A stretch of 52,130 nucleotides of DNA from Lachnospiraceae bacterium (GTDB lineage Bacteria > Bacillota_A > Clostridia > Lachnospirales > Lachnospiraceae), in NCBI GenBank assembly GCA_024691045.1, contig JAILOC010000094.1:1-52130 (forward strand), in the 5' to 3' direction. The notes beneath the pieces are model-generated. The model was not told the origin of the DNA, did no database searches, and saw nothing but the letters and a program-made list of their open reading frames with translations. Each line of letters starts with the position of its first letter. Within the stretch, counting starts at the first letter, position 1. Positions 15,906 to 24,523 of this stretch are shown here, one piece after another. Both the position numbers and the translations under genes were made by a program.

Positions 15906-18026
15906 TTATTCCTTTTCTTCATAATCGTCGTCGCTTAAGACAACGTTTTCAAACTCGTCCGTATTCCTGAGCTTCTTAAGGTTGTGAACATTCATGAAGA
16001 TTATGAGTCCCAGAAGAGCAACCGCAATGACAAGCAGGAATACAAGGAGTCCGAGGCTTATTCCCTTTCTTGAGTCCGGATCGGTTTCATTATCAGCTAT
16101 GGGAGCAGCGTCTGTGGCATTATCGGGCTGGCCGACCGCTGTGCCCGAAATGACAACATTTTCTTCCGCAGGCGCATCTGAAGGAGTGGTCTCGGTAGTA
16201 ACAGAAGCGTTACCTGTATTTCCCGAAGCGTTACTTTCATTGATAACAGGCTCCGGTGAATTGCCGGAATGGTCCGAAAGGCTGATGCCGTTTATGCCTA
16301 ATGCGACCTCATGATCGAGGCTTATGAACTTGCCTTCGCTGTTTTGCCATAAAACCGGCTTTACAAGAGCATATTTTTCTTCATCCCATGTCTTGAAATC
16401 ATCCTTAACGAGTCCGCCGGTATCTCCGGAATTTGCGTTGAAACACCAGAAGGTGTGATGCAGGTTTTCTTCCCCGATGAGGTCTCTGATATACTCCATC
16501 CACTTGAGGTTATCACCCTGCATGAATCCGCCCCATTCGCCGATAAGTATGGGAGCTATCTCGTCCTCTTCGATATAGAGCCAGTAAGGATGCCATGCAT
16601 CGTTGTAAAGGGATTCGAATGTAAAGCCGCCGGAAAACCACGGCTGCTCATATACGAGCGGGCCGTAATCGTGAGGAGAATATACTATCTGTCTGTTTCT
16701 TGCTTCACTTCCGAAATCAATGGGGTAGTCCTTGACAGCCATCAGGTTACCGCCCCACCAGGTGTTGTAATAATCGGCATCATTGGTTGAGGTGAAATCA
16801 TTGGATCCCGGATTGATGGGATAGATCTGTATTCCTTCTATGACTATGAGTGCATGGGGATTGATGTCAAGGATCGCATTTCCTGCTTTTTCGGCAACTC
16901 TTTTCCAGTTGTTTTTGTCATCAGATGAATTCCATATGGCATGTGTCTGTTCGCTTGCCTTGCCGTGCGGTTCATTCTTAAGATCATACGCGATGATCGT
17001 ATCGTAATTCTTGTATCTTTCCGCAAGCCACTTAAGTGCATCGATATACTGGTCTTCGGAAATCTTGTCGGTATACCATACGGGATGGTTGTGTCCGGAC
17101 GCATCGGTATTTGCAGAATGGATATCAACCATTACCTTTATACCGTTCTGTTCGCAGAGAGTGAGAACATAATCGAAGATCTCGAGTGAATTCAATGAAT
17201 TAAGGTTTTCGTTGTAGGCATGATTATAATTGGCTGTGGGGAAATTACCCTTCTTCCACTCGAGAAGAAGCTCTGCCGACATGGGAACTCTCAGCAGGTT
17301 AAAGCCGTGATCAGCGATTGCCTTGACAGAGCTTTCCAGCTCCGCGTTCCAGAGACCGTCGAAAAGGTTTGTTCCGGTGTTGTATCCGAACCAGTTACAT
17401 CCGGTGAGCCATACCTCATTGCCGTTCATATCAATGATCTTGGAGCCTCTGGTGGTAAGCCAGTCGTCGCCTGCAATTCCGTAAACGGAAACAGCGGGAG
17501 AGGAGAACTGCGGCTTTGCAGAGGAGTTCTGGGAGTTATTTCCGTTATTGTTCTGATTATTGTTCTGGTTGCTTGCATTATTGTTGTTATTGCTGTTTGT
17601 GTTACCGCTGTAAGTGCCTGAGCCCGAAACGCTGACTACGGATGCACTTGAAAGCCCGGAGCCTGAGACCTGGATGCCGACGTTGGAATTAAATCCCCAT
17701 GAATTTGCACCGTTTGCATTCACGACCGCGGTGACCTGCTTTCCGTTTGCTGTATATGAATCAAAACCCCAGCCCGAAGGGGAGTTTACATTCGAGTTGA
17801 ATTCAACGACTACGGTGATGGTCATATAACCATCACATCCGGAAAGGTCGAATGAGATCTGTCCTCCGCTTCCCCAAAGATTGGTTGATACATTCTTTGC
17901 CTGCGGTGTTCCCGCAGCACTTGATACTCCGGCGGGAATATACGCTGATACCGATAAGATCACAGTAATAAGAGTAAGGATTAAAACTGCAGCTTTATAA
18001 AATTTTTTCTTTACGAAAAAGTTCAT
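15906..18026 (-). CDS. membrane-anchored GH5 endoglucanase with N-terminal binding module
   Basis: Start ATG at 18026, chosen because AGGAG lies 10 nt upstream and it yields a signal peptide (MNFFVKKKFYKAAVLILTL); the frame is open ten codons further. Domains in order over 706 residues: signal peptide (~1-38); Trp/Ser/Gly-rich beta-sandwich likely to bind carbohydrate (~45-135); Asn/Gln-rich linker; GH5 barrel (~180-570) with acid/base Glu in YDLKNEPHG and nucleophile Glu in ILIGEWGG; Ser/Thr/Ala/Pro-rich spacer; C-terminal helix LGLLVFLLVIAVALLGLII and an acidic cytoplasmic tail. It hydrolyses beta-glucan or cellulose at the cell surface. The helix anchor replaces the sortase or dockerin signals usual in Gram-positives. 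Transcribed convergently to the bacteriocin cluster; no strong terminator lies in the gap. Confidence 0.88.
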   Translation of the reverse strand: MNFFVKKKFYKAAVLILTLITVILSVSAYIPAGVSSAAGTPQAKNVSTNLWGSGGQISFDLSGCDGYMTITVVVEFNSNVNSPSGWGFDSYTANGKQVTAVVNANGANSWGFNSNVGIQVSGSGLSSASVVSVSGSGTYSGNTNSNNNNNASNQNNNQNNNGNNSQNSSAKPQFSSPAVSVYGIAGDDWLTTRGSKIIDMNGNEVWLTGCNWFGYNTGTNLFDGLWNAELESSVKAIADHGFNLLRVPMSAELLLEWKKGNFPTANYNHAYNENLNSLNSLEIFDYVLTLCEQNGIKVMVDIHSANTDASGHNHPVWYTDKISEDQYIDALKWLAERYKNYDTIIAYDLKNEPHGKASEQTHAIWNSSDDKNNWKRVAEKAGNAILDINPHALIVIEGIQIYPINPGSNDFTSTNDADYYNTWWGGNLMAVKDYPIDFGSEARNRQIVYSPHDYGPLVYEQPWFSGGFTFESLYNDAWHPYWLYIEEDEIAPILIGEWGGFMQGDNLKWMEYIRDLIGEENLHHTFWCFNANSGDTGGLVKDDFKTWDEEKYALVKPVLWQNSEGKFISLDHEVALGINGISLSDHSGNSPEPVINESNASGNTGNASVTTETTPSDAPAEENVVISGTAVGQPDNATDAAPIADNETDPDSRKGISLGLLVFLLVIAVALLGLIIFMNVHNLKKLRNTDEFENVVLSDDDYEEKE

Positions 18027-18095
18027 GATATTTCGCTCCTTATATAGACACAACATTTATTTTACTATTTAATAAAGTAATTTTAAAACGTAAAT

Positions 18096-19934
18096 TTAAC
18101 TAAAATTTATAAGCGGATTCAAAAACCTGCTTGGTACATATTTTGTGTTTTTCGTGTTTTTGACGTATAAAATGTCAAGTTCCGAAACGGCTCTTGTCAT
18201 TGCTACATAGAAGATTCTTCTTTCTTCATCTGTGGTCTTATCGTCCGGCATTCTTCCGTGAGGGAAGTTTCCTTCGTTGCAATCGGGTATGATAACATGC
18301 TTGAATTCCAGCCCTTTTGAAGCGTGAGCAGTCATGAGATTGACGGCGTTTATGTCTTTTTCTTTCTTTTTAGCTTTTTTCAGATCCTCTTCATAATTCT
18401 TTTTAAGCTCAAAGAATTCTTCATATGAATCAGCCAATGATGCAAGTTCCATGGCTTTATCGAGTATAAGAGAGTATTCTTCCGTTTTTTTCCTGTCATT
18501 TTTTACACGGCTCAGGATATATTTTTCATAACCTGTTTTTTTATACAGATATTCCAATGCAAATGAAGGAGACAGACTTTTCATGAAGACAAGATCATTT
18601 TTTAAGATCCGGAGATTATTGACGATGCTCACGTGATTATTCGAATTTGGGACGGATGCGATAATACTCATCAGACTTTCCAAACTGCCGCCGCAGCCTA
18701 TAAGGAATTCTTGATTGACGTATCTCGGCGGTTTGTTAACTATCTCCTTAAGTGCTTCCTCATCGCAGAATCCGGAAGCCAGCTTCATATATGAGATTAT
18801 ATCCTTCATTATGAAATGCTCGAAACAGCTGTCTGTTTTCTCCCGGATGATATATGGAATGCCGGATGAAGTCAGGTATGATGCAAAACCCTGCATTTCC
18901 AGGTTTGTTCTGAACAGGACGGCATCAGATGATGAGCCCGCGGATTTTGAGATATATTCATATTCGGATATCCTGTCATCAAATCCCAGTACACGCATGC
19001 ATCCCTCCTCGCAGGATGCGGAAATGAGTTTTTTGCTGATCCTGTCTCTGTTTTCCTCTATAACGGCAAGGGATGATCTTACTATCCGGATATCGCTTCT
19101 GTAATTGGTATCAAGATGAAGTATCGCCGCATTCATTTCATCAGCGTACTTTTTAAGTATCCCGGGCTGAGAGCCCCTGAATCCGTAAATGGACTGATCG
19201 TCATCGCCCACAGCAAATATCTGCGTATCATTACCTGCAATAAGCTTAACCGTTTCGTATTGAACCGGATTAATATCCTGAAATTCATCTATCAGGATAC
19301 TTTTAAACCTGTTTTTCCATATTCTCCGAAAAGCTTTATCCTTCATGAGCAGTTCATGACAGTCGAATACCATATCGTCGAAGTCCATCTGGCCTGTTTT
19401 CTTTCTGATGCCTTCATAGTATCCGAACATATCGGAAAACAGTTCCCTGCATTCTTCAGGCATCATCCGGGAAGCTCTGTCTTTATCAAGCGTGTTCTTA
19501 AAGATTGTTACCGCGGATAAAAAGCTTTTAGCACAGGATGTATGTTCTTCGTAAAAGTTTCTTCCCATTAATTTTCTTATGACATTTGCAGCCATATGGA
19601 GTTTGTTTTTCTCGAATATCAGAACAGGCTGATCGTTTCTTTTGTATTCTGAGATCATATGATAGAAAACCGAGTGGAAGGTTCCGAAGGCAACGGGATA
19701 TAAATGATCCGATATCCCGGTGAAACGTTTCTGCATAGATACGGCTGCATCTTTTGTAAATGTAATAACAAGGATCGATGAAGGATCTGTGTGCATCTCT
19801 TCAATGAGATAAAGAATACGTGCTGTCATGGTGTGCGTCTTGCCCGAACCCGGTCCCGCCGCCAGAAGAAGATTGCCGTCTGAGTATGTGGCTGCTGCCA
19901 ATTGCTGATCGTTAAGAGAAATCTCTTTGAACAT
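18096..19934 (-). CDS. UvrD/PcrA-like superfamily 1 DNA helicase
   Basis: A 612-residue 3'-5' helicase. Motifs in order: Q motif NDQQLAAATYSDGNLLLAAG, Walker A GPGSGKTHT, Ia ITFTKDAA, II IDEFQDINPVQYE, III GDDDQSIYGFRG, IV LDTNYRS, V MTAHASKGLEF, VI RRIFYVAMTRA. It is shorter than PcrA or UvrD (~720-750), with a reduced 2B region and no C-terminal tail. The family unwinds DNA in repair and plasmid replication; a specific role is not visible. The Shine-Dalgarno GGAGG lies in a hairpin just before the start. GH5 follows on the same strand after 69 bp of AT-rich sequence; a divergent gene lies upstream. Confidence 0.9.
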   Translation of the reverse strand: MFKEISLNDQQLAAATYSDGNLLLAAGPGSGKTHTMTARILYLIEEMHTDPSSILVITFTKDAAVSMQKRFTGISDHLYPVAFGTFHSVFYHMISEYKRNDQPVLIFEKNKLHMAANVIRKLMGRNFYEEHTSCAKSFLSAVTIFKNTLDKDRASRMMPEECRELFSDMFGYYEGIRKKTGQMDFDDMVFDCHELLMKDKAFRRIWKNRFKSILIDEFQDINPVQYETVKLIAGNDTQIFAVGDDDQSIYGFRGSQPGILKKYADEMNAAILHLDTNYRSDIRIVRSSLAVIEENRDRISKKLISASCEEGCMRVLGFDDRISEYEYISKSAGSSSDAVLFRTNLEMQGFASYLTSSGIPYIIREKTDSCFEHFIMKDIISYMKLASGFCDEEALKEIVNKPPRYVNQEFLIGCGGSLESLMSIIASVPNSNNHVSIVNNLRILKNDLVFMKSLSPSFALEYLYKKTGYEKYILSRVKNDRKKTEEYSLILDKAMELASLADSYEEFFELKKNYEEDLKKAKKKEKDINAVNLMTAHASKGLEFKHVIIPDCNEGNFPHGRMPDDKTTDEERRIFYVAMTRAVSELDILYVKNTKNTKYVPSRFLNPLINFS

Positions 19935-19936
19935 AA

Positions 19937-19972
19937 AAAGCCTCCGGAAAAGAAGCCTTCTCCGGGGGCTTT
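19937..19972 (-). promoter_or_regulatory. hairpin covering the helicase ribosome-binding site
   Basis: In the minus-strand RNA, 16 bases (19972-19957) pair with 19952-19937 around GCTT, with one mismatch and one G-U pair. The 3' arm contains CCGGAGG, the Shine-Dalgarno of the helicase, and runs into CTTTTT before ATG. No gene lies upstream to be terminated, so it looks like a leader hairpin that limits translation or attenuates transcription. Confidence 0.5.
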
Positions 19973-19982
19973 AAGTATATAA

Positions 19983-20010
19983 ATAATACCATATTTCTAT
20001 ATGAATACAA
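19983..20010 (-). promoter_or_regulatory. probable promoter of the helicase gene
   Basis: Minus strand TTGTAT (20010-20005), 16-bp spacer, TATTAT (19988-19983). A plus-strand TATAAT at 20017-20022 is a candidate -10 for the divergent gene at 20055, so the two promoters lie back to back. Confidence 0.4.
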
Positions 20011-20054
20011 AGAGGATATAATAAACCGGTAAGTATATGTTCAGGGGGATAAAT

Positions 20055-21950
20055 ATGATCTGTTCAAAATGCGGATATGAGATAGAAGAAGGCGAGCTTT
20101 TTTGCGGAAACTGCGGAGCACCTGTTTCGGAAAAGCAGGATTCACCTGAAAAGGAAGAATCTCCGGTCAGTGTGGCGGATAATCAGGTCAACGCGGAAGC
20201 ATCACCCGAAGACGGCTCCGAAAAGCCGGCCGGCAAGAAGTGGAATAAGACTCCCGTGGTAATTGCGTTTTTTTTCATATGGCTTCTTTTGGTTGCCGGT
20301 TTGTTTTTCATGATCTATTCGATTGTCATGAAAGCTTCCACTATGAGACTTTCCGATTATGAGCGCGAGGTTACGCTGACTTCAGGATCAGGCCGTGTTC
20401 AGGAACTCAAGCCTGATATGAGGATATTCGGCGGAAGCGAGCTTAAGACCGGGAAAAAGAGTAAGGCCATTGTGCTTCTCGACGAAGACCGTATGGTCAC
20501 TGTTATGGAGAACAGCACGGTGAAATTTGCTCAGAGTGGCAAGAGCATCAGCCTGTCTCTTGACGAGGGTGACCTGTTCTTCAACATCGCCAGGGATCTT
20601 GAGGAAGATGAATCATTTGAGATCTCAGTATCTACCATGATCATCGGAATTCGCGGAACATCCGGATATGTCAGGGAAAATGAAGACGGATATCCGGTAC
20701 TTTATCTGACTGGTGGAAAGGTCATGGCCTATGCAGAAGATCCCGATTCCGGTGAAGAGGATCAGCGGAGGATCAGAGCCGGTCAGAAACTAACCGTCAT
20801 CATCATAGACGGTGAGATTCAGATGGTAGTAGAAGATATCACAGAGAATGATCTTCCGGAAGAAGCATTGTTTGAAATTGTTTCCGATGATTCTCTTTTT
20901 GATGAAGTCATTGAAGAGACCGGCTGGGATGAAGAGACTCTCAGTTATCTGTATGATTCATATAAATACGGTATAAAGGATGATGATACAGAGCCCGATC
21001 AGGGTGTCGCTGTCGGTAAAGCCGAAGAAATAGTCGGAACATGGCTGCTTGATCCTGAATTGTCGTCAGATACCTCAGCTATCGAAAAGACATTGACATT
21101 TAATGACGATATGACGGGAAATGCTTATTTCCATTATACAGACAGAGTTGAAAAATTTGATTTTACTTGGGATTATATTGATGTTACATCAATGGTAAGC
21201 ATAGATTGTGAGGACAATACTCACGATGCTGCGATGTTTTATGAAGATGGAAAGCTGATCTGGCTTTCAAATACATTTTATAAATCCGGCACAATGGCTG
21301 TATCAGATGTCGCGGAACGTTCATATGAAATTGTAGGCAGATTTGAGCCCGATCTTTCTGAGGATAGTGAAATACTGAGCATGCAGTTTAACAGTGACAA
21401 CACGGGTGTGGTCAAAACACTTGTGGGAGGTGCTTATCATGATATACAGATAATCTGGAGCCGGACCGATGATCCCAAACAGTATCATGTCAGGATTGCG
21501 CCCCAACAGTATATCATCGGACTGGGCAGATCCGAGTTTGATATTGATTTTTATTATGATTTTAATGAATTTTATTTCGAAGATATTCTGTTTGTCAGAG
21601 CATCTGTCAATGATTTTGCTGCTCAGTTCAATATAGATGTTCCGGACTCTTTTGCAACGTGGACGTATGAAGATTATCAATACTGGTCGGCTTGGAACGG
21701 AAAATATTACAATCCTGTGACCAAGAGCGAGATGGAGTTTTACCTTGGAGAACCTGCGGGCAGCGGAGCTGGAGGAGGCGCCGGAGCACTGGAATTATGG
21801 GGTAAACATGCAAGTGTTTCCTATTACGGAGACGGTATGTTTTGGGCCGACTATGACGGAGGGATGCTGTTCTGGCTTACCGAAGAAGGAGTTATTAAGA
21901 TACAGTATCCTTACGCGTCGGGAACATTCTATTACTTTGAGAAAACCTGA
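20055..21950 (+). CDS. zinc-ribbon, single-helix membrane protein with FecR-like domain
   Basis: Starts at ATG 20055 after AGGGGG; an upstream in-frame ATG at 20037 lacks a ribosome site. The N-terminus is a zinc ribbon with two CxxC knuckles (MICSKCGYEI and LFCGNCGAP), followed by an acidic linker and one membrane helix (about residues 68-92). Outside is a FecR-like beta domain (about 105-260: EVTLTSGSGRVQELK through VSTMIIGIRGTSGYV and LTGGKVMAYAE). The remaining ~350 residues hold two similar beta-rich segments (IVGTWLLDPELSSDT; IVGRFEPDLSEDSEI) resembling lipocalin-like or DUF5640-type modules. Cytoplasmic zinc ribbon joined to an outside sensor-like domain suggests a surface sensor or scaffold; the function is unknown. 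631 residues. Confidence 0.75.
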   Translation: MICSKCGYEIEEGELFCGNCGAPVSEKQDSPEKEESPVSVADNQVNAEASPEDGSEKPAGKKWNKTPVVIAFFFIWLLLVAGLFFMIYSIVMKASTMRLSDYEREVTLTSGSGRVQELKPDMRIFGGSELKTGKKSKAIVLLDEDRMVTVMENSTVKFAQSGKSISLSLDEGDLFFNIARDLEEDESFEISVSTMIIGIRGTSGYVRENEDGYPVLYLTGGKVMAYAEDPDSGEEDQRRIRAGQKLTVIIIDGEIQMVVEDITENDLPEEALFEIVSDDSLFDEVIEETGWDEETLSYLYDSYKYGIKDDDTEPDQGVAVGKAEEIVGTWLLDPELSSDTSAIEKTLTFNDDMTGNAYFHYTDRVEKFDFTWDYIDVTSMVSIDCEDNTHDAAMFYEDGKLIWLSNTFYKSGTMAVSDVAERSYEIVGRFEPDLSEDSEILSMQFNSDNTGVVKTLVGGAYHDIQIIWSRTDDPKQYHVRIAPQQYIIGLGRSEFDIDFYYDFNEFYFEDILFVRASVNDFAAQFNIDVPDSFATWTYEDYQYWSAWNGKYYNPVTKSEMEFYLGEPAGSGAGGGAGALELWGKHASVSYYGDGMFWADYDGGMLFWLTEEGVIKIQYPYASGTFYYFEKT

Positions 21951-21971
21951 CATCCCCTGATCGGATTGTTT

Positions 21972-22039
21972 CCCCCCGGGTTCTGCGATATATGTCGTAT
22001 ATAAGGAGACATATTTGGCAGGATTTCGGGGGATTTTTA
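21972..22039 (+). terminator. probable long terminator
   Basis: CCCCCG pairs with CGGGGG (22027-22032), CTGC with GCAG, and ATATGTC with GACATAT on the same stem with internal loops; ATTTTTATT follows. It probably ends the zinc-ribbon gene's transcript just before the next promoter. Confidence 0.45.
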
Positions 22040-22063
22040 TTGTCTGAAAATTGCCGTTTTTCC

Positions 22064-22092
22064 TTGTTAATAGTGCGAATTTGCGATATAAT
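22064..22092 (+). promoter_or_regulatory. promoter for the GlgX-like gene
   Basis: TTGTTA (22064-22069), 17-bp spacer, TATAAT (22087-22092). The start site would be near 22099. This rules out the in-frame ATG at 22095 and supports the start at 22119. Confidence 0.65.
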
Positions 22093-22118
22093 TTATGGGA
22101 TTATGGAGAAGTTTGCGA

Positions 22119-23939
22119 ATGAATAAAAACAGTTCGAAATTCATATTTCCTCTGATCACTCAGGTGACCGCGGGAGGCGTGCGTTTCTGCCTTGAAACCG
22201 GTGCTTCCGATTGCGGTATCATCCTTTATGATCGAAAGTCCGGGGACGAGCTAAAGAAGATAGCTTTTGATTCTTCCGACCGGATAGGAAATCTTTATTG
22301 CAGAACTGTTCCGGACATTGATTATAGAAGGACTTCATACCTGTATTACATTGGAAATAATCTTTTGTCCGATAAAAGAGCACTCAGCCTTCTTCCTTCC
22401 GATCATTACGGGAAGGAGATAAAAGAGCCGTTAAAGGCACTTATCTATGATGAGGATTATGACTGGGAGAATGACCGGTTCCCGGAGCTTAAATATGAGG
22501 ACAGCTTCTGGTATCTCCTTCATGTAAGGGGATTCACCAGGTCTTCAAGCTCTGGTGTCAAGGGAAAGGGAACATTTGCGGGCGTCATCGAAAAGCTTGA
22601 TCATCTTCAGAGTATAGGCATTACTACCGTAGAGCTTCAGCCCTCTTATGATTTCGAAGACTGGGATGAAGAGACCGGCAGGCTTAACTACTGGGGATAT
22701 AAGCCCGGGTTTTATTATGCGCCTAAGGCCGCATACTCGTATTCCAAGGATCCCGTAAGGGAGTTCAAGGATCTCGTTAAGGCTCTTCATAAGAGAAATA
22801 TGGAAGTCTGTATGCAGTTTTATTTTGCGGCAGATTTTCCCGAAGCGGAGATACTTGAAATACTTCGTTACTGGGTTGTGAACTTCCATGTGGATGCATT
22901 TCACCTTATGGGTATGAACATACCTATGAGTCTTGTGGCATCGGATCCTATGCTCGCAGGAACCAAGATCCTCTCGGATCATCTGGAGAGCATCTGTTTC
23001 GACAATATCAGAAAGCCCGGAGACAGAAGAGTCATCGGTTATTATTCCGATGATTTCCAATACCCTCTCAGAAAGCTTTTAAAGAGTGACGACGGACAGG
23101 TTTCCGATGTTCTCGCACAGCTTCGTTCAAATCCCGAGGAAAACGGAAGGATCAATTTCTTTTCCAGTTACAGAGGATTTACCCTTATGGATATGGTCAG
23201 CTACGACCGTAAGCATAATGAGGAAAACGGAGAGGACGGAAGGGACGGAAGCGATTACAACTTCAGCTGGAACTGCGGCGAGGAGGGTCCCACCAGGAAA
23301 AAGAAGGTGAAGGACCTCAGGGAAAAACAGATAAGGAATGCTTATTCTCTTCTTATGCTGGGTGCCGGAACTCCGCTGATCTTTATGGGAGACGAATTCG
23401 GTAATTCACAGAAGGGTAACAATAACCCTTATTGCATTGATTCCCAGGTGACCTGGCTTGACTGGAAGGATGAAGGAAAAAATGCCGGTCTTACGGCGTT
23501 CCTTAAAAAGCTGGTCGAACTCCGAAAGAGCCACAATGTTTTTCACAGTAACAAAGAGCTATACATGACGGATACTTCGGGAACGGGATTCCCCGAGATA
23601 AGTTATCATTCGGATACCGCCTGGAGAGTATCGGCCGAGTACTATTCCAAGTCATTCGGCATAATGCTTTGCGAATCTGACGGAAAGCTTCTATATGCAG
23701 CAGTCAATATGAACTGGGAAAACACCAAACTTGCACTTCCCAGACCTCCCAAGGACTGCGACTGGAAGATGATCCTTTCTACAGACCTGATTATGGCTGA
23801 TAATAAAGTACTCTGCCCGGATGCCAAGAATGCATCAAGGGATCAGTTCGAAAAAGTAATACCCGGCAGGACCGTTGTCTTTTACGAGACAGTCAGAACG
23901 GAAAATAAAAAAACTGCCGATAGGAAAGCTGTTAAATGA
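22119..23939 (+). CDS. GlgX/isoamylase-like GH13 protein lacking catalytic residues
   Basis: A 606-residue relative of glycogen-debranching enzymes. Start at ATG 22119 with GGAG 10 nt upstream; the promoter argues against the earlier ATG. The fold is well kept: HVRGFTRS, a barrel with LNYWGYKPGFYYAP, and the long GlgX-type loop after GFTL with KHNEENGEDGRDGSDYNFSW and CGEEGPT. The catalytic sites are not: region II reads HVDAFHLM where GFRFD is expected (nucleophile Asp replaced by Met264); region III reads KILSDH instead of the acid-Glu segment; region IV reads SSYRGFTL instead of AHDGFTL (Arg352 for Asp). Hydrolysis is therefore unlikely. A glycogen-binding or regulatory role is inferred. 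Overlaps the DUF5662 gene by four bases. Confidence 0.85.
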   Translation: MNKNSSKFIFPLITQVTAGGVRFCLETGASDCGIILYDRKSGDELKKIAFDSSDRIGNLYCRTVPDIDYRRTSYLYYIGNNLLSDKRALSLLPSDHYGKEIKEPLKALIYDEDYDWENDRFPELKYEDSFWYLLHVRGFTRSSSSGVKGKGTFAGVIEKLDHLQSIGITTVELQPSYDFEDWDEETGRLNYWGYKPGFYYAPKAAYSYSKDPVREFKDLVKALHKRNMEVCMQFYFAADFPEAEILEILRYWVVNFHVDAFHLMGMNIPMSLVASDPMLAGTKILSDHLESICFDNIRKPGDRRVIGYYSDDFQYPLRKLLKSDDGQVSDVLAQLRSNPEENGRINFFSSYRGFTLMDMVSYDRKHNEENGEDGRDGSDYNFSWNCGEEGPTRKKKVKDLREKQIRNAYSLLMLGAGTPLIFMGDEFGNSQKGNNNPYCIDSQVTWLDWKDEGKNAGLTAFLKKLVELRKSHNVFHSNKELYMTDTSGTGFPEISYHSDTAWRVSAEYYSKSFGIMLCESDGKLLYAAVNMNWENTKLALPRPPKDCDWKMILSTDLIMADNKVLCPDAKNASRDQFEKVIPGRTVVFYETVRTENKKTADRKAVK

Positions 23940-24511
23940 GACCTTCTTATATCAAAAGTTTCATAGGTCATTTTATGACCATAACAAAACATAAAAAGCT
24001 TGTGTGTGAAGGATGCTTCAAAGCAGGACTTTATTACCAGGGTATCGTGCACGATCTCTCCAAATACTCACCGACCGAGTTTCTTGTGGGAGTAAAGTAT
24101 TACCAGGGAACCAGAAGTCCTAACAATGCCGAAAGGGAAGATCACGGTTATTCTGCCGCGTGGCTCCATCACAAAGGACGTAACAAGCATCATTATGAGT
24201 ACTGGATCGATTACAACACCAGGGGCAAGGATCCCGGTGAGCAGGTGATGATCCCCGTAGAGATGCCTTACAGGTATTTTGCGGAGATGGTGATCGACAG
24301 GATCGCCGCCTCCAAGGTTTACAAGGGTAAGGACTATACCGATGCCGCACCTCTTGAATATTTCAACAGCGGGATCGAGATGGTGCCGATGCATCCATGT
24401 ACCAGGCGCGACCTTCTGAAGTATCTCAGATTCCTTGCGAAGTACGGCGAGGAGAAAACCTATAAACTGATCAGACACGAAATGTTCAAAAGATACGGAC
24501 TTCATTTTTGA
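23936..24511 (+). CDS. DUF5662 family protein
   Basis: A 191-residue soluble protein whose ATG overlaps the stop of the GlgX-like gene (ATGA), so the two are translationally coupled. Conserved-looking blocks are LYYQGIVHDLSKYSPTEF, RSPNNAEREDHGYSAAWLHH and KGRNKHHYEYWIDY. The many His and Asp residues (HDLSK, HHKGRNKHH) suggest a metal site reminiscent of HD-domain hydrolases, but this is not established. I recognise the pattern as DUF5662, a family common in Firmicutes with no known activity. It carries no signal peptide. aroC follows after 12 bp. Confidence 0.8.
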   Translation: MRPSYIKSFIGHFMTITKHKKLVCEGCFKAGLYYQGIVHDLSKYSPTEFLVGVKYYQGTRSPNNAEREDHGYSAAWLHHKGRNKHHYEYWIDYNTRGKDPGEQVMIPVEMPYRYFAEMVIDRIAASKVYKGKDYTDAAPLEYFNSGIEMVPMHPCTRRDLLKYLRFLAKYGEEKTYKLIRHEMFKRYGLHF

Positions 24512-24523
24512 AAAGAGGGATAA

